Below are positions 17,563 through 26,091 of a stretch of 64,000 bases of DNA, piece by piece (position 1 is the first letter of the stretch; every line of letters starts with the position of its first letter). A program made the translations under genes and the position numbers. Source of the stretch: DATDAW01 sp036524675 (GTDB lineage: Bacteria; Verrucomicrobiota; Verrucomicrobiia; Chthoniobacterales; DASVRZ01); the NCBI GenBank assembly GCA_036524675.1, contig DATDBU010000026.1:1-64000 (forward strand), read 5' to 3'. The notes beneath the pieces were generated by a model. The model was given only the letters and a program-made list of their open reading frames with translations, did no database searches and was not told the origin of the DNA.

Positions 17563-18194
17563 GGATGCTTATGCGTAGGCGTGGTTTTCTTTCGGGCAGC
17601 GTCCCAGATCAGCCTGGGATCGAAGGACATGGCGGATAGCATCGTCAGAATGACAACGCCAGCAAAAGCCAGCGCCGCCGCGCCGGGTTCGACGGTCATC
17701 AACGACCCAAACTGAACGGCTGCCACCATGATGGCTACCACAAACACATCCACCATTGACCAGCGGCCGATCAGCTCCGTCATACGATAGAGCGTCGTCA
17801 TCGTGCGCGGATTTTTTCCGGTGCGCACCGCAATGCACAACCAGGTGATGGAGATCAGCTTCAGCACTGGAATCACGACGCTGGCGATGAAAATGATGGC
17901 CGCCACGGGGTAAGACCCCATTTTCCAAAAATAGATCACCCCGCCGACAATCGTGTTGGAGATATTGCTGCCGATGCCCCTGGAGCTCATGATCGGGAAA
18001 AGATTCGCGGGCAGATACAGAATCGCAGCAGCTATGGCGAGCGCGATGGTCCGCTCCATGCTCTGCGGTTTTCGTGTATGGAGCGCGGCATGACAGCGTG
18101 GGCACTGACCTTGGGAGACGTGTTGCACGGTTCCGCAAGAATGACACAGCGCCAGGCCATGCTCTGCGGCTGTCACGGTAGCCTTGGGCGCCAT
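17559..18194 (-). CDS. pqiA: PqiA-type membrane protein, second half
   Basis: This 211-residue inner-membrane protein has an N-terminal zinc ribbon (CHSCGTVQ ... CPRCHAAL) and four membrane segments. It is a single PqiA domain. E. coli PqiA has two such domains in one 417-residue chain; here they are two genes that meet at TAATG (18192-18196). It overlaps pqiB by four bases. Confidence 0.88.
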   Translation of the reverse strand: MAPKATVTAAEHGLALCHSCGTVQHVSQGQCPRCHAALHTRKPQSMERTIALAIAAAILYLPANLFPIMSSRGIGSNISNTIVGGVIYFWKMGSYPVAAIIFIASVVIPVLKLISITWLCIAVRTGKNPRTMTTLYRMTELIGRWSMVDVFVVAIMVAAVQFGSLMTVEPGAAALAFAGVVILTMLSAMSFDPRLIWDAARKKTTPTHKHP

Positions 18195-18877
18195 TACGCT
18201 TTTGCCTCCTGCAAACGCGACCAGACTTCGCGTCGATCAATCGCCGCCATCGATGCCGTCAGACAAACGATCAGTCCGGCAAACGCCCAAAACGCGGTGT
18301 CAGTTCTGACGGTCGCGAGCTCCGCCAGTTTTATCAGGCTCACGAGCACGCCGATGAGAAAAACTTCGATCATGTTCCAGTGGTCAGTCCCATAAAGAAT
18401 CCGGCAGACGTTCTCCGCGCCGGGAAGCCGTTTTTCCGAAAGCAGCGGAATCAGGATATACAGCATCCCGGACACCATCGCCGCAGGGGCGGCCAGGATA
18501 AAAATCGCGACTAGCACAGCCAGTGCGGCGTTGCCGTTGTCCTTCAGCGCTTCAACGCTCGCCGCGATACCGATCGTATTGGTCCGGCCCATCACTTCCA
18601 CGGACAGAAAGGGGAAAAAATTGGCTACGAGAAACAGCGATGCCGCCGCGGCTGCGAAAGCTGTGGCGCGTTGCAGTGCATTCCGGCGATGGCTCGCCAG
18701 AGTGGCGCCGCAATGAGGGCAAACGATGCGTTCACCTTCCTCCGGCGTTTTTCGCTGAAACAACGCATCGCAATCCGGGCAGGCCAGCATCGCGTCCGGC
18801 TGCAGCGCCGCGGCGGGTGCGGGCGCAGGCGCAGGGTCTGTTGCTGCTGCTGCTGCTGCTGCTTTGGATGGAGTCAC
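18194..18877 (-). CDS. pqiA: PqiA-type membrane protein, first half
   Basis: This is a second single-domain PqiA-like protein with a rubredoxin-like zinc ribbon (CPDCDALFQ ... CPHCGATL) and four membrane segments. The start is uncertain: a GTG at 18877 is proposed. The N-terminus is an Ala/Pro low-complexity stretch encoded by seven GCT-type triplets (18842-18863), which could vary by slippage. It is the first gene of the pqi operon, divergent from the TIR gene. Confidence 0.82.
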   Translation of the reverse strand: MTPSKAAAAAAATDPAPAPAPAAALQPDAMLACPDCDALFQRKTPEEGERIVCPHCGATLASHRRNALQRATAFAAAAASLFLVANFFPFLSVEVMGRTNTIGIAASVEALKDNGNAALAVLVAIFILAAPAAMVSGMLYILIPLLSEKRLPGAENVCRILYGTDHWNMIEVFLIGVLVSLIKLAELATVRTDTAFWAFAGLIVCLTASMAAIDRREVWSRLQEAKA

Positions 18878-18901
18878 GCCCCTACGATATCCAGCCCTCC
18901 G

Positions 18902-19115
18902 AAAATCCAACAAGCGGATTTCCGCTGGAACCTCGCCGGCAGCCGGCCATCGCCTTACGCAGCATCCATTGGCCTAATCCACCGGCCGCAACGAAGGCGG
19001 GCAAGCGGTCTCGACAAGACTCGGCATCGAGCGTTCACAATCAGAATGGGCGCGACTTTAGGATAGCTCCATGATAAATTTTACTTTGTGCGAATGCCCT
19101 ACGCACACTCGATTG
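18902..19115. repeat. Duplicated ~200-bp leader, copy A (upstream of the TIR gene)
   Basis: This segment resembles 20401-20590 along its length. The best blocks are AAATCCaACAAGCGGATTTC at the left end, GCGGTCTCGACAAGA in the middle, CACAATCAGAAT, and GATAAAT(x7)TTGTGCGAA near the right end. It contains the small palindrome GCGGATTTCCGC. The right-hand GATAAAT may be part of a promoter shared by both copies. The copy ends about 30 bases before the TIR start. Confidence 0.75.
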
Positions 19116-19144
19116 TCCGGGAGAAAGCGGCTGGAGGTGGCAGC

Positions 19145-20269
19145 TTGAGGAAAGCCATTTTCGTTTCCTACCGACGCTTAGATTCATCAGACGTCACAGG
19201 CAGAATCTTTGATCAAATGAAAGCACGGTTTGGTGAAAATCGCTTGTTCAAGGATGTTGACTCGATTCCACTTGGCAAGGATTTCCGCACAGTAATCTCC
19301 GAGGCGGTCGGGCAATGTGAGGTCCTATTAGCGGTCATTGGTAAAGATTGGCTCAAAATTACAGACGATAACGGAAGACGTCTTATCGATGATCCAAATG
19401 ACTACGTCCACATTGAGATTGGAACGGCATTGAACCGGTGCATACCCGTCATTCCGGTTCTGGTTGAGAATACCGCAATGCCACGAGCTTCCGACCTTCC
19501 CGAGCCACTCAGGGATCTCGCATTCCGAAACGGCTCTCCGGTAAGGTCAGATCCGGATTTTCATCACGACATGGATCGCCTTTGTTCTCAACTTGGGGAG
19601 TACGTACCAGAAGGCGGGATGAGGGGACCTATGCCGGCGCAGAAAAGGAAATATGGCTGGTTCGGAGTCTGGATATTCAGCGGTGTTGCCGCCTGCGTTT
19701 TTCTGCTTTTCCTTATGATCAGCTCTTTGCCGTCCACAAAAAATAGGCAATCTGATCCGTCGATGGCCGAATCAGGGACAGTTGCTCCCATGCGTGAGCG
19801 GGGCCGCAGCGATCCGCCTGCGAGGCCAGAATATTCGCCGATAGTCTCCTCTGCTCCTCGCACTGTTTGGCCGACGCCGCATCCCACATCGATACCAGAA
19901 ATACAACCTCGTCCCACTGAACAGCCCATACGTTCACAACCCAGTGAGCAAAAGAATCCAGTTGATATTGTGCGCGGCTACTACGACGCAATCAACGCTC
20001 GTTTACTACATGACGCCTATGAACTCTTATCCGCTGGGTTTCAAGCTCGAAAGTCCTTCGCAGAGTACCAAGAGGTCTTTCTAAACACTCATGCTATCGC
20101 CATAAGACAAATTGCCGAGACGGAGCGGAATCCGTTTAGCGCCACCGTCGCAGTATCATTTCTGGAAACCGACTCTGACAAACGCGCATGGGAGTGGCAA
20201 GGGAACGTATACGTAGTTCGCGAAGAGGATGGATGGCGCATTGAACGCACTGCCCTTCGACGCCATTGA
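19145..20269 (+). CDS. TIR domain - membrane helix - NTF2-like protein
   Basis: The start is a TTG at 19145, chosen because GGAGG lies seven bases upstream and the TIR domain begins at once (RKAIFVSYRRLDSSD). The TIR domain (residues 1-150) keeps the putative catalytic Glu in DYVHIEIGTAL. A single membrane helix (GVWIFSGVAACVFLLFLMI, near residue 185) follows, then a Pro/Ser-rich linker and a C-terminal NTF2/SnoaL-like domain (VDIVRGYYDAINARLLHDAY ...). TIR domains of this class often cleave NAD+ in phage defence; here the TIR would face the cytoplasm with the NTF2-like domain outside. No partner effector gene is recognised. Confidence 0.82.
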   Translation: MRKAIFVSYRRLDSSDVTGRIFDQMKARFGENRLFKDVDSIPLGKDFRTVISEAVGQCEVLLAVIGKDWLKITDDNGRRLIDDPNDYVHIEIGTALNRCIPVIPVLVENTAMPRASDLPEPLRDLAFRNGSPVRSDPDFHHDMDRLCSQLGEYVPEGGMRGPMPAQKRKYGWFGVWIFSGVAACVFLLFLMISSLPSTKNRQSDPSMAESGTVAPMRERGRSDPPARPEYSPIVSSAPRTVWPTPHPTSIPEIQPRPTEQPIRSQPSEQKNPVDIVRGYYDAINARLLHDAYELLSAGFQARKSFAEYQEVFLNTHAIAIRQIAETERNPFSATVAVSFLETDSDKRAWEWQGNVYVVREEDGWRIERTALRRH

Positions 20270-20400
20270 CTAGTCTATCTGTACAGCGTTAGACAAAAAT
20301 GATTTTCGCTCGAAACAGGGCTAGGAGCGAGCTAAGTGAAGCGGAACCTCGATCGTAGCCGTTAGGCGTCGTAGACACTACCACGCTCGCCAGCTCTCTA
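20270..20400. other. Gap between the TIR gene and leader copy B
   Basis: No gene is seen. Two GTTRRRY-type heptamers (GTTAGAC at 20288, GTTAGGC at 20361) resemble integron recombination boxes, but no matching partner box was found. Confidence 0.4.
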
Positions 20401-20590
20401 AAAATCCGACAAGCGGATTTCCGCTGGGACCTCGCCGGCAGCCTGCCGCCCAATGCACAGGCAGCAGCAACGCCGGCAAACGGTCTCGACAAGATGCGAA
20501 ACCGAGCTTTCGCAATCAGAATAAACGTGACTTCTCGATAACGACCTTGATAAATGTCACTCCGTGCGAAGCATTACGCGCATTCGGTTT
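20401..20590. repeat. Duplicated ~200-bp leader, copy B
   Basis: This is the second copy of the segment at 18902-19115, shorter by about 24 bases because of gaps in its middle. It lies directly upstream of the lipoprotein gene in the same relation as copy A to the TIR gene, so the pair looks like a shared regulatory region or a scar of a tandem duplication or insertion. Confidence 0.75.
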
Positions 20591-20635
20591 TCACGGTTGT
20601 TTCCCAGACAGGGCGTCTCAGTCGCCGATGAAACG

Positions 20636-21145
20636 ATGCGTTCACGACCGCATTTCCTCCAACGAGGAATTCGATACCCTGTTAATGCTGAATTCGCGTT
20701 GCTGGTGCGTCTTTTCGCTATACTACTTGCCGGGATGCTGACTGGGTGTGGCCGTTTCGAGGGCGCGTTTCGCTTCCTGCGCGAGCCGCCGACGAAGGAC
20801 GCTGTGCCCGGCGTGTTTGTCCTCGATCGGAGTTCCTACTCCGACTCTATGCTGCGTGCGATGGGCTACGCCGATCTTTCCGTTCGAGTCGATCTCAACG
20901 CCGATGGAACTTTCGGCATCGCTCGGATGCCCGATTGCTGGCTCACCGATTTGGGGGATCCAAAAGGTGGCTATGATAGCTGCTGTGGAACATGGTCCAT
21001 CGACCAGAGCCAGGCCGTCTACGCCGTGTCGCTGAGCATAGATTGGTGGTCAGACGATTCGACCTACAGCAAGGAGAGGCAGAGTTCCGGGCTGAGTTAT
21101 ACAGCAGTGTTTACGCTCACGAAGGAGAATGAGGATACGGCTTAG
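20636..21145 (+). CDS. Predicted lipoprotein of unknown function
   Basis: The protein has a hydrophobic stretch ending in a lipobox (LLAGMLTGC) and a ~130-residue mature part that is Ser/Asp/Trp-rich (GVFVLDRSSY, DLNADGTFGIARMPDCW, CCGTWSIDQSQAVYAVSLSI). The pattern suggests a small beta-barrel/lipocalin-like fold, which is a guess. The start is uncertain; ATG 20636 lies just past the repeated leader, while TTG 20699 would give a more standard signal length. Confidence 0.6.
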   Translation: MRSRPHFLQRGIRYPVNAEFALLVRLFAILLAGMLTGCGRFEGAFRFLREPPTKDAVPGVFVLDRSSYSDSMLRAMGYADLSVRVDLNADGTFGIARMPDCWLTDLGDPKGGYDSCCGTWSIDQSQAVYAVSLSIDWWSDDSTYSKERQSSGLSYTAVFTLTKENEDTA

Positions 21146-21239
21146 CCTTGCCAATCGCGGCTGGAGACGCGGGATGGATTTACTTTCGAAGAGAGAAATA
21201 GGGCTGCCAATAAAGGTGTTTTGCCGCGAAGCGAGCTGT

Positions 21240-21338
21240 ATGCGGAAGCAATCCACACTTATTACCATGCTTCTGATACTGACACTTCTGACCGCGTGTT
21301 CACCGTCCCAGGCTGACCGCTGCGCTTCGCTGGGCTGA
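21240..21338 (+). pseudogene. Truncated lipoprotein gene remnant
   Basis: A 32-codon frame encodes a good lipoprotein signal (MRKQSTLITMLLILTLLTAC) and then stops after 12 residues. Downstream, up to about 21550, other frames have protein-like stretches (for example KYLAVYESQGHIDRPDDGAIW) interrupted by stops. The whole of 21146-21580 therefore looks like a decayed lipoprotein gene. No family was recognised. Confidence 0.45.
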
Positions 21339-21580
21339 AGTCCCACCGACACTCCTCCTTTGCGTCGACGGCCTCGACGAAATACTTGGCGGTCTATGAA
21401 TCCCAAGGCCATATTGATCGACCTGACGATGGGGCGATCTGGGCAAAACAGGTGTGATTCATTTGGCCACTATCGGGTTTTAATACGGAACGATTGCGTA
21501 TTGGCCTTGTTCCATCGATCCAAGCATCGAACACGTTCTACTTAATGTCCGGCCTATGAGGCTCAATTTTTGCGCACTCT

Positions 21581-21811
21581 ATGAACAATGATGCTGAAAT
21601 GCTTGCGACATTACAACGCATCCTGAAACTTCAGGAGGAAAGTCACGCGATTCAGAAACAATCGTATGAACTTCAACAGAAAGCCGTAGAGAACCAGGCA
21701 CGCGCCATTGCAAACCAGATGGCAACGAGCCGCCTCTATAGAATAGCCTTAGTGGCAGGGGCTCTCATTATGGCAGGGCTCCTGTTCGTCTTGATAAAGG
21801 TATTCAACTAG
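21581..21811 (+). CDS. Small coiled-coil protein with C-terminal membrane anchor
   Basis: This 76-residue protein has a Gln/Glu-rich N-terminal coiled coil (LQRILKLQEESHAIQKQSYE ...) and one C-terminal membrane helix (IALVAGALIMAGLLFVLIKV). It is a tail-anchored type with no known family. It lies alone between two decayed regions. Confidence 0.7.
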   Translation: MNNDAEMLATLQRILKLQEESHAIQKQSYELQQKAVENQARAIANQMATSRLYRIALVAGALIMAGLLFVLIKVFN

Positions 21812-22157
21812 ACAACACAAAACGCCGAATAAGCCGTGTACTCAGCTCTCAACCGCGTCACGCTCCCTGATTAGTCGCCTTCTGTAAGGATCGCGCCACG
21901 GCAGGGGGCGGTCGACGTTCGCTAAGATTATGACCCAAGGTCCCAGTCTTTTGAGCAAACGCCGGAAGACGGTAACTTCGACTATGGCCATGTTTTTTCC
22001 GGGAAGACCGGAAGACCTCCGATGGGGCGTCTGATAGTCGGAAGCAAAGTGGCCATGTGGAGCGGATGGAAGCATTGTGCCCCCAGTTGCCCGCGGAGCA
22101 GGCTCGGATGGTAGAAGCGAGCAGGGACGCGGTGCCAGGAGACGTTCGGAAAAGGAC
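21812..22157. other. Stretch without a supported gene
   Basis: A 105-codon minus-strand frame (21842-22159) ends in a plausible segment (RLGPWVIILANVDRPLPWRD) but its N-terminal half has no coding character, so it is not called. No RNA or repeat was seen. Confidence 0.3.
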
Positions 22158-22602
22158 ATGATTCTCTACATCGTTACGCGCTGGGGCAATCCTTATGAAG
22201 AAGAGGGCCGGATGGGAAAGACACCAATTTCCTTGTTCGCGCGAGCTCCTTGACGGAGGCAGCCCACATAGCGGAAGATATTTTGCAGCATTATCCGCTT
22301 TCTATTCCAGGGAATCGACCTGTAGAGGGATTCGCGCGCTGTATTAACAGGTTGGCGAGGACTCCTCGTCAAATAACCCTTCGGTGATCCACGGACCTTG
22401 GATTGAATACGCCATTATTCGATTATTCGTGACTCCGATTACGATGTTTGGAATCGGGATGATCCAAACGGCGAATGGACCAATGTTTCCGCAGAATTCA
22501 GAAAAGGAAGGCGAACAAAGTGGTGCGCCAACGACGCTTCGCCGCTGCAGCTGACCGCCGGCGTTCGGCAGAATGAATATGAAGCCCAAAATAGCAAAAT
22601 CT
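22158..22602 (+). pseudogene. Unknown gene broken by three frameshifts
   Basis: Protein-like sequence passes through frames 0, 2, 1 and back to 0: MILYIVTRWGNPYEEEG, then DGKDTNFLVRASSLTEAAHI ... FARCINRLAR, then SNNPSVIHGPWIEYAIIRLF, then DSDYDVWNRDDPNGEWTNVS ... to a stop near 22602. Each change fits loss of one base (near 22208, 22366 and 22425). The intact product would be about 145 residues, soluble and of unknown family. Confidence 0.55.
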
Positions 22603-22636
22603 GAGTGGTAACGGATTCACCAGCTTCGTAAGCCAA

Positions 22637-23203
22637 ATGAATTCACCTAATACAGGATCAATCATCGAATCGCTCGATAAGGATGGACACTTCATTTCCT
22701 GCATACCGCCCCGCCATTTGAGAGCTCGGCTGTTTCAGACTGTCTTCTTGATTGGATGGCTGGTGTTTTGGTATTTGATACTTGTACCTCTTACGGCTTG
22801 GATTTTTAGTGGCCAAGGTGTGGCATCCTGGCCTGCGATATTGCTTGCCGGAATTTGGCTCCTAATGTTGGTGGGCGAAGTGTTAGCGGTTGCGACACTT
22901 GTTACAGGGTTTTTGCCGTCCTTTCCGGAGACGCTTTGGCTTTACGAGCATGTTCTTGTTTATGATCCTGGCTATTGTGTCCCTAAAGACCGTCCGGAAG
23001 CACTACTGCGGTCGATCATCGGGCGGTTTCGCAGACCTCTCCAGGAGTATCCCAAAGGTCGGCTTTCGGAACCCCAGTTTGGAATATCCGGAGCCCAATC
23101 ATGGCTATGCATAGACTGCGGTAACGAGCGAATTTGGCTGGGCAGACATCTCGGAGAATGCCGCGCCTCGGGAACGGGTGTTCGATCTGGCGCGCAGCAT
23201 TGA
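22637..23203 (+). CDS. Membrane protein of unknown function, possibly C-terminally altered
   Basis: This 188-residue protein has two or three membrane helices (FQTVFLIGWLVFWYLILVPL; AILLAGIWLLMLVGEVLAVA) followed by a cytoplasmic part ending IDCGNERIWLGRHLGE. The last ~15 residues (CRASGTGVRSGAQH) look non-native because the same DNA encodes the start of the SRPBCC protein in another frame. The coding region may therefore be truncated at a deletion joint near 23155. Confidence 0.6.
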   Translation: MNSPNTGSIIESLDKDGHFISCIPPRHLRARLFQTVFLIGWLVFWYLILVPLTAWIFSGQGVASWPAILLAGIWLLMLVGEVLAVATLVTGFLPSFPETLWLYEHVLVYDPGYCVPKDRPEALLRSIIGRFRRPLQEYPKGRLSEPQFGISGAQSWLCIDCGNERIWLGRHLGECRASGTGVRSGAQH

Positions 23204-23609
23204 CGCTCATCCGGACACGACGGAGCACACAGGCGAGCGGGCTGTTGCAGGTGTGACGGCTGGGTTGCTCGGTCCGGGAGAAGAAGTGACTTGGGAAGCG
23301 CGGCACTTTGGGGCGAAGCAGCGGTTGCGCGTCAGGATGACCGAGTTCGATCGGCCGAATCATTTTCAGGACGTGATGCTCGAAGGCGCTTTTCAGCAGA
23401 TGAAGCACGATCATACCTTCGAGGAACATGATGGGAAAACCCTGATGATGGACCGGTTTGAGTTCCGATCACCGTTTGGCGTCCTTGGCAAGCTCGTCGA
23501 TCGCTTGATTCTGAAAAGGTATATGCGCTGCTTTATTCAGAAGCGTAATGCGATACTCAAGCGCACCGCGGAATCGGATGCGTGGCAGAAATGCCTCGGG
23601 TTGGGCTGA
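23178..23609 (+). CDS. SRPBCC-family (polyketide cyclase-like) protein, N-terminally short
   Basis: The sequence matches the common bacterial SRPBCC type: RVFDLARSIDAHPDTTEHTG, GLLGPGEEVTWEARHFG, DRPNHFQDVMLEGAF, and a C-terminal helix. These bind hydrophobic ligands; the family also includes cell-division-inhibitor-like proteins. A GTG at 23178 is the only start, and it lacks the first beta strand and the IAAPxE segment (the frame encodes NAAPRERVFD just upstream but runs into a stop at 23112). The gene is probably a fragment or uses an unusual start. Confidence 0.7.
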   Translation: MFDLARSIDAHPDTTEHTGERAVAGVTAGLLGPGEEVTWEARHFGAKQRLRVRMTEFDRPNHFQDVMLEGAFQQMKHDHTFEEHDGKTLMMDRFEFRSPFGVLGKLVDRLILKRYMRCFIQKRNAILKRTAESDAWQKCLGLG

Positions 23610-23759
23610 TCGCTGTAAATTTGGCGAGCCGGACGTCGCGATTACCCGCGACGGGTCATGCATCGTGTCTTCGGTTTAAGTGTTCAAAGGGATTTATCCC
23701 AACCTTGAAATCGCGGCTTTTGCGCGTTTCAGTTCAGAGCGGCACCCCCTTCTTCGCTT

Positions 23760-23981
23760 ATGTTCAAGACTTTGCTATGCACGATTGGTCACGGCGGACA
23801 GTTTCCCTTTCCGTACGACGAGGACGAATCCAGAATCGAAGTGAGCCGTGTGATGAATGGAAAAGTGTGGGTGATCCCAATCGATAAGGCTCAGATCCAA
23901 AAGATGGATGATGAGCGGCCTGAAACTCTTGTTTACCAAGGGCAACTCGATTGGAGTCACGTCGAGGAGATCGTTCTGTAA
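23760..23981 (+). CDS. Small unknown protein (73 aa)
   Basis: This short soluble protein (MFKTLLCTIGHGGQFPFPYD ... LDWSHVEEIVL) has coding-like composition and an ATG start. No family, signal or membrane segment is seen. It is convergent with the PLP enzyme gene. Confidence 0.45.
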   Translation: MFKTLLCTIGHGGQFPFPYDEDESRIEVSRVMNGKVWVIPIDKAQIQKMDDERPETLVYQGQLDWSHVEEIVL

Positions 23982-24025
23982 GCCTGCCTGCGATTGAAAA
24001 GCGCCGCTCCTTGGATGAAAAGGAG

Positions 24026-25168
24026 CTAGCCGAGAGCCTGCTCGAGGTCGGCAATGAGGTCGCCGGCGTCTTCGATTCCTACGGACAGTCGCAACAGGTC
24101 GGGTGGAACGGGACTTTGAGGACCTTCGAGGCTGGCGCGGTGTTCGATGAGGCTTTCGACGCCGCCGAGTGAAGTGGCGCGTTTCCAGAGTTGCAGTCTG
24201 CCGATGAATGCCAGCGCGCTAGAAGCGCCTCCTTTTACCTGTAACGAAAGCATCCCCCCGAAACCGCCGCGCATTTGCCGCGCAGCGATTTTGTGGCCGA
24301 CGAATGCGGGCAGGCCGGGATAAAGAACGGCGTCCACCTTTGCGTGGCCTTCGAAATGTTCCGCAACCCTTTGTGCGGTGCGGCTTTGCGCCTCGACGCG
24401 CACGAAAAGCGTGCGCATTCCGCGCAACAGAAGCCACGCTTCGAATGGTCCGAGCACGGCGCCGGTCTGCACGCGGACGGCTTTGACGCGTTCCCAGAAA
24501 TCGTCTCGAACGCGGGTGACAAGCGCTCCAGCGATGACGTCGGAATGGCCATTGAGATATTTTGTGGCGGAATGCATCACGAGATCCGCACCGAGGGTGA
24601 GCGGCTGCGTGTGCACGGGCGTCGCAAATGTGGAATCGACCGCGAGGCGTGCACCGGCGTGATGCGCGATTTCTGCGAGTGCAGCGATATCGGTGACGGC
24701 GAGTGTGGGATTGGCGGGTGTTTCAATCCACAGGAATTTTGTTTCGCCGGGACGCACGGCTGCGGCGACGCTTGTGGGATCGGTCATGTCGACCTCCTCA
24801 ATGCGCAGGCCCCAGTCCCTTGCCCAGCCGACGAGCCAATTGCGCAGCGCCCAATAGATGACACGTGGAACGAGCACATGGTCGCCCGGTTTTAGAGCGA
24901 GAAACACCGCCGTAGCCGCACTCATCCCGGAACTAAACACAGCGGAGGCGGCGCCGTTTTCGAGCCGTGTGAGGACGGACTCGACCAGATCGTAGTTGGG
25001 ATTGTCCGCTCGCGAATAGAGCCTGCCGGAAATGAGCTCGTTTGCCGGGTTGCGTTCGTAGGTCGTCGAAGGATGAATCGGCGGGACGATGGCGCCGGTA
25101 ACGGAGTCCAGGAATCCCAAAGCCTGGGCCGCGGCGGAAGAAGGTTGAAGGGAGGTTGGCTGGCTCAC
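24026..25168 (-). CDS. Cys/Met metabolism PLP-dependent enzyme (cystathionine gamma-synthase/lyase family)
   Basis: This fold-type I PLP enzyme has the substrate loop YSRADNPNYDLVE, the cofactor Asp in RLAVDSTFATP and the PLP lysine in MHSATKYLNGHSD. The C-terminal LRLSVGIEDAGDLIADL is the family ending. The reaction could be cystathionine gamma-synthase, gamma-lyase or methionine gamma-lyase. The start is uncertain; GTG 25168 is proposed because the family block begins some 30 residues later, and no ATG lies in frame upstream. Confidence 0.88.
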   Translation of the reverse strand: MSQPTSLQPSSAAAQALGFLDSVTGAIVPPIHPSTTYERNPANELISGRLYSRADNPNYDLVESVLTRLENGAASAVFSSGMSAATAVFLALKPGDHVLVPRVIYWALRNWLVGWARDWGLRIEEVDMTDPTSVAAAVRPGETKFLWIETPANPTLAVTDIAALAEIAHHAGARLAVDSTFATPVHTQPLTLGADLVMHSATKYLNGHSDVIAGALVTRVRDDFWERVKAVRVQTGAVLGPFEAWLLLRGMRTLFVRVEAQSRTAQRVAEHFEGHAKVDAVLYPGLPAFVGHKIAARQMRGGFGGMLSLQVKGGASSALAFIGRLQLWKRATSLGGVESLIEHRASLEGPQSPVPPDLLRLSVGIEDAGDLIADLEQALG

Positions 25169-25352
25169 GGCCCATGAGCAAACGTCGGACAGGTTGAAAA
25201 GAAAAGGGAAATTGGAAGCAGAGGAGCGGTGGTTTTCTGTCGGCGGTTCCAAACCGCCGCTCCTTGGAAAGCGTCTGTGAACCGAGCGTTCTTAAATCCG
25301 TCGTGAAACTATTTCAGCTCTGCCGAAAGATCCGGTATGCAACGGTGACGGC

Positions 25353-26091
25353 ATGCCTCCTTCGCTCGAACAACGTCTTGCTCTCCGTGAACACCCCGGG
25401 CAGCGGGTGGTGATGCGGCAGACCTGGAGCGCGCTGCTGTTCCTGCACTGGCGTTATCCGGTCGGGGAGATCCAGGCGTTGCTGCCGCCCGGCCTGAATG
25501 TCGACGTCTTTGACGGCTCGGGCCTGGGTGGGTGTGGTTCCGTTTTTCATGCGCGACGTGAGGCCGGTCTGGTCGCCGCCGGTTCCGGGAGTTTCAAATT
25601 TTTTGGAACTGAACATCCGCACTTATGTCTTCGACGCGGCGGGACGTGCAGGCGTCTGGTTTTTCTCCCTGGATGCAAGCCAGCCCATAGCCGTCGTGTT
25701 GGCTCGCGTATTTTTCAAGTTGCCTTATTTCCGGGCTCGCATGCGGGCACGAGCCACGCCGGCAACGGTAGACTATTGGGCGCAACGTAGCGGATTCGCC
25801 CCGGATCATTTCGTCTGGCAACCATCCGGGGAGCCGCGTTTGGCTGTTCCCGGCTCGCTGGAGTTTTTCCTGATCGAGCGCTACCTGCTTTACAGCTGGG
25901 AGTCGCGTGCCGGTCACCTTTTTTCCGGACGGGTTTACCACCGGCCCTATGGCTTGCGGGAGGCGAAAGTGCATGAATTTGGAACACAACTGCTGACCCC
26001 TGCCGGGCTGAGTCCGCGGTTTACACCGCCGGATCATCAGATTCATTCCGACGGTGTGGACGTGGAGATTTTTGGATTGAAGAGGGAGTAA
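25353..26091 (+). pseudogene. DUF2071 (YqjF-like) gene with one frameshift
   Basis: The N-terminal frame from 25353 encodes the DUF2071 start (QTWSALLFLHWRYPVGEIQA, LLPPGLNVDVFDGS) and the C-terminal frame to 26091 the rest (AWVGVVPFFMRDVRPVWSPP ... LFSGRVYHRPYGLREAKVHE). The switch lies at about 25518-25525, where TCGGGCC has one G more than the intact reading TCGGCC. Without it the product would be about 245 residues. Function of the family is unknown. It could be a sequencing error. Confidence 0.8.

Noticed and set aside
20288..20367. Integron cassette sites (GTTAGAC, GTTAGGC)
   Set aside because: No matching RYYYAAC partner or attC-like palindrome was found nearby, and no integrase gene is present.
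21842..22159. 105-residue minus-strand protein
   Set aside because: Only the last third looks coding; there is no start signal or family, so it was left uncalled.
24275..24895. 206-codon plus-strand frame
   Set aside because: It is antisense to the PLP enzyme gene and has no recognisable motif.
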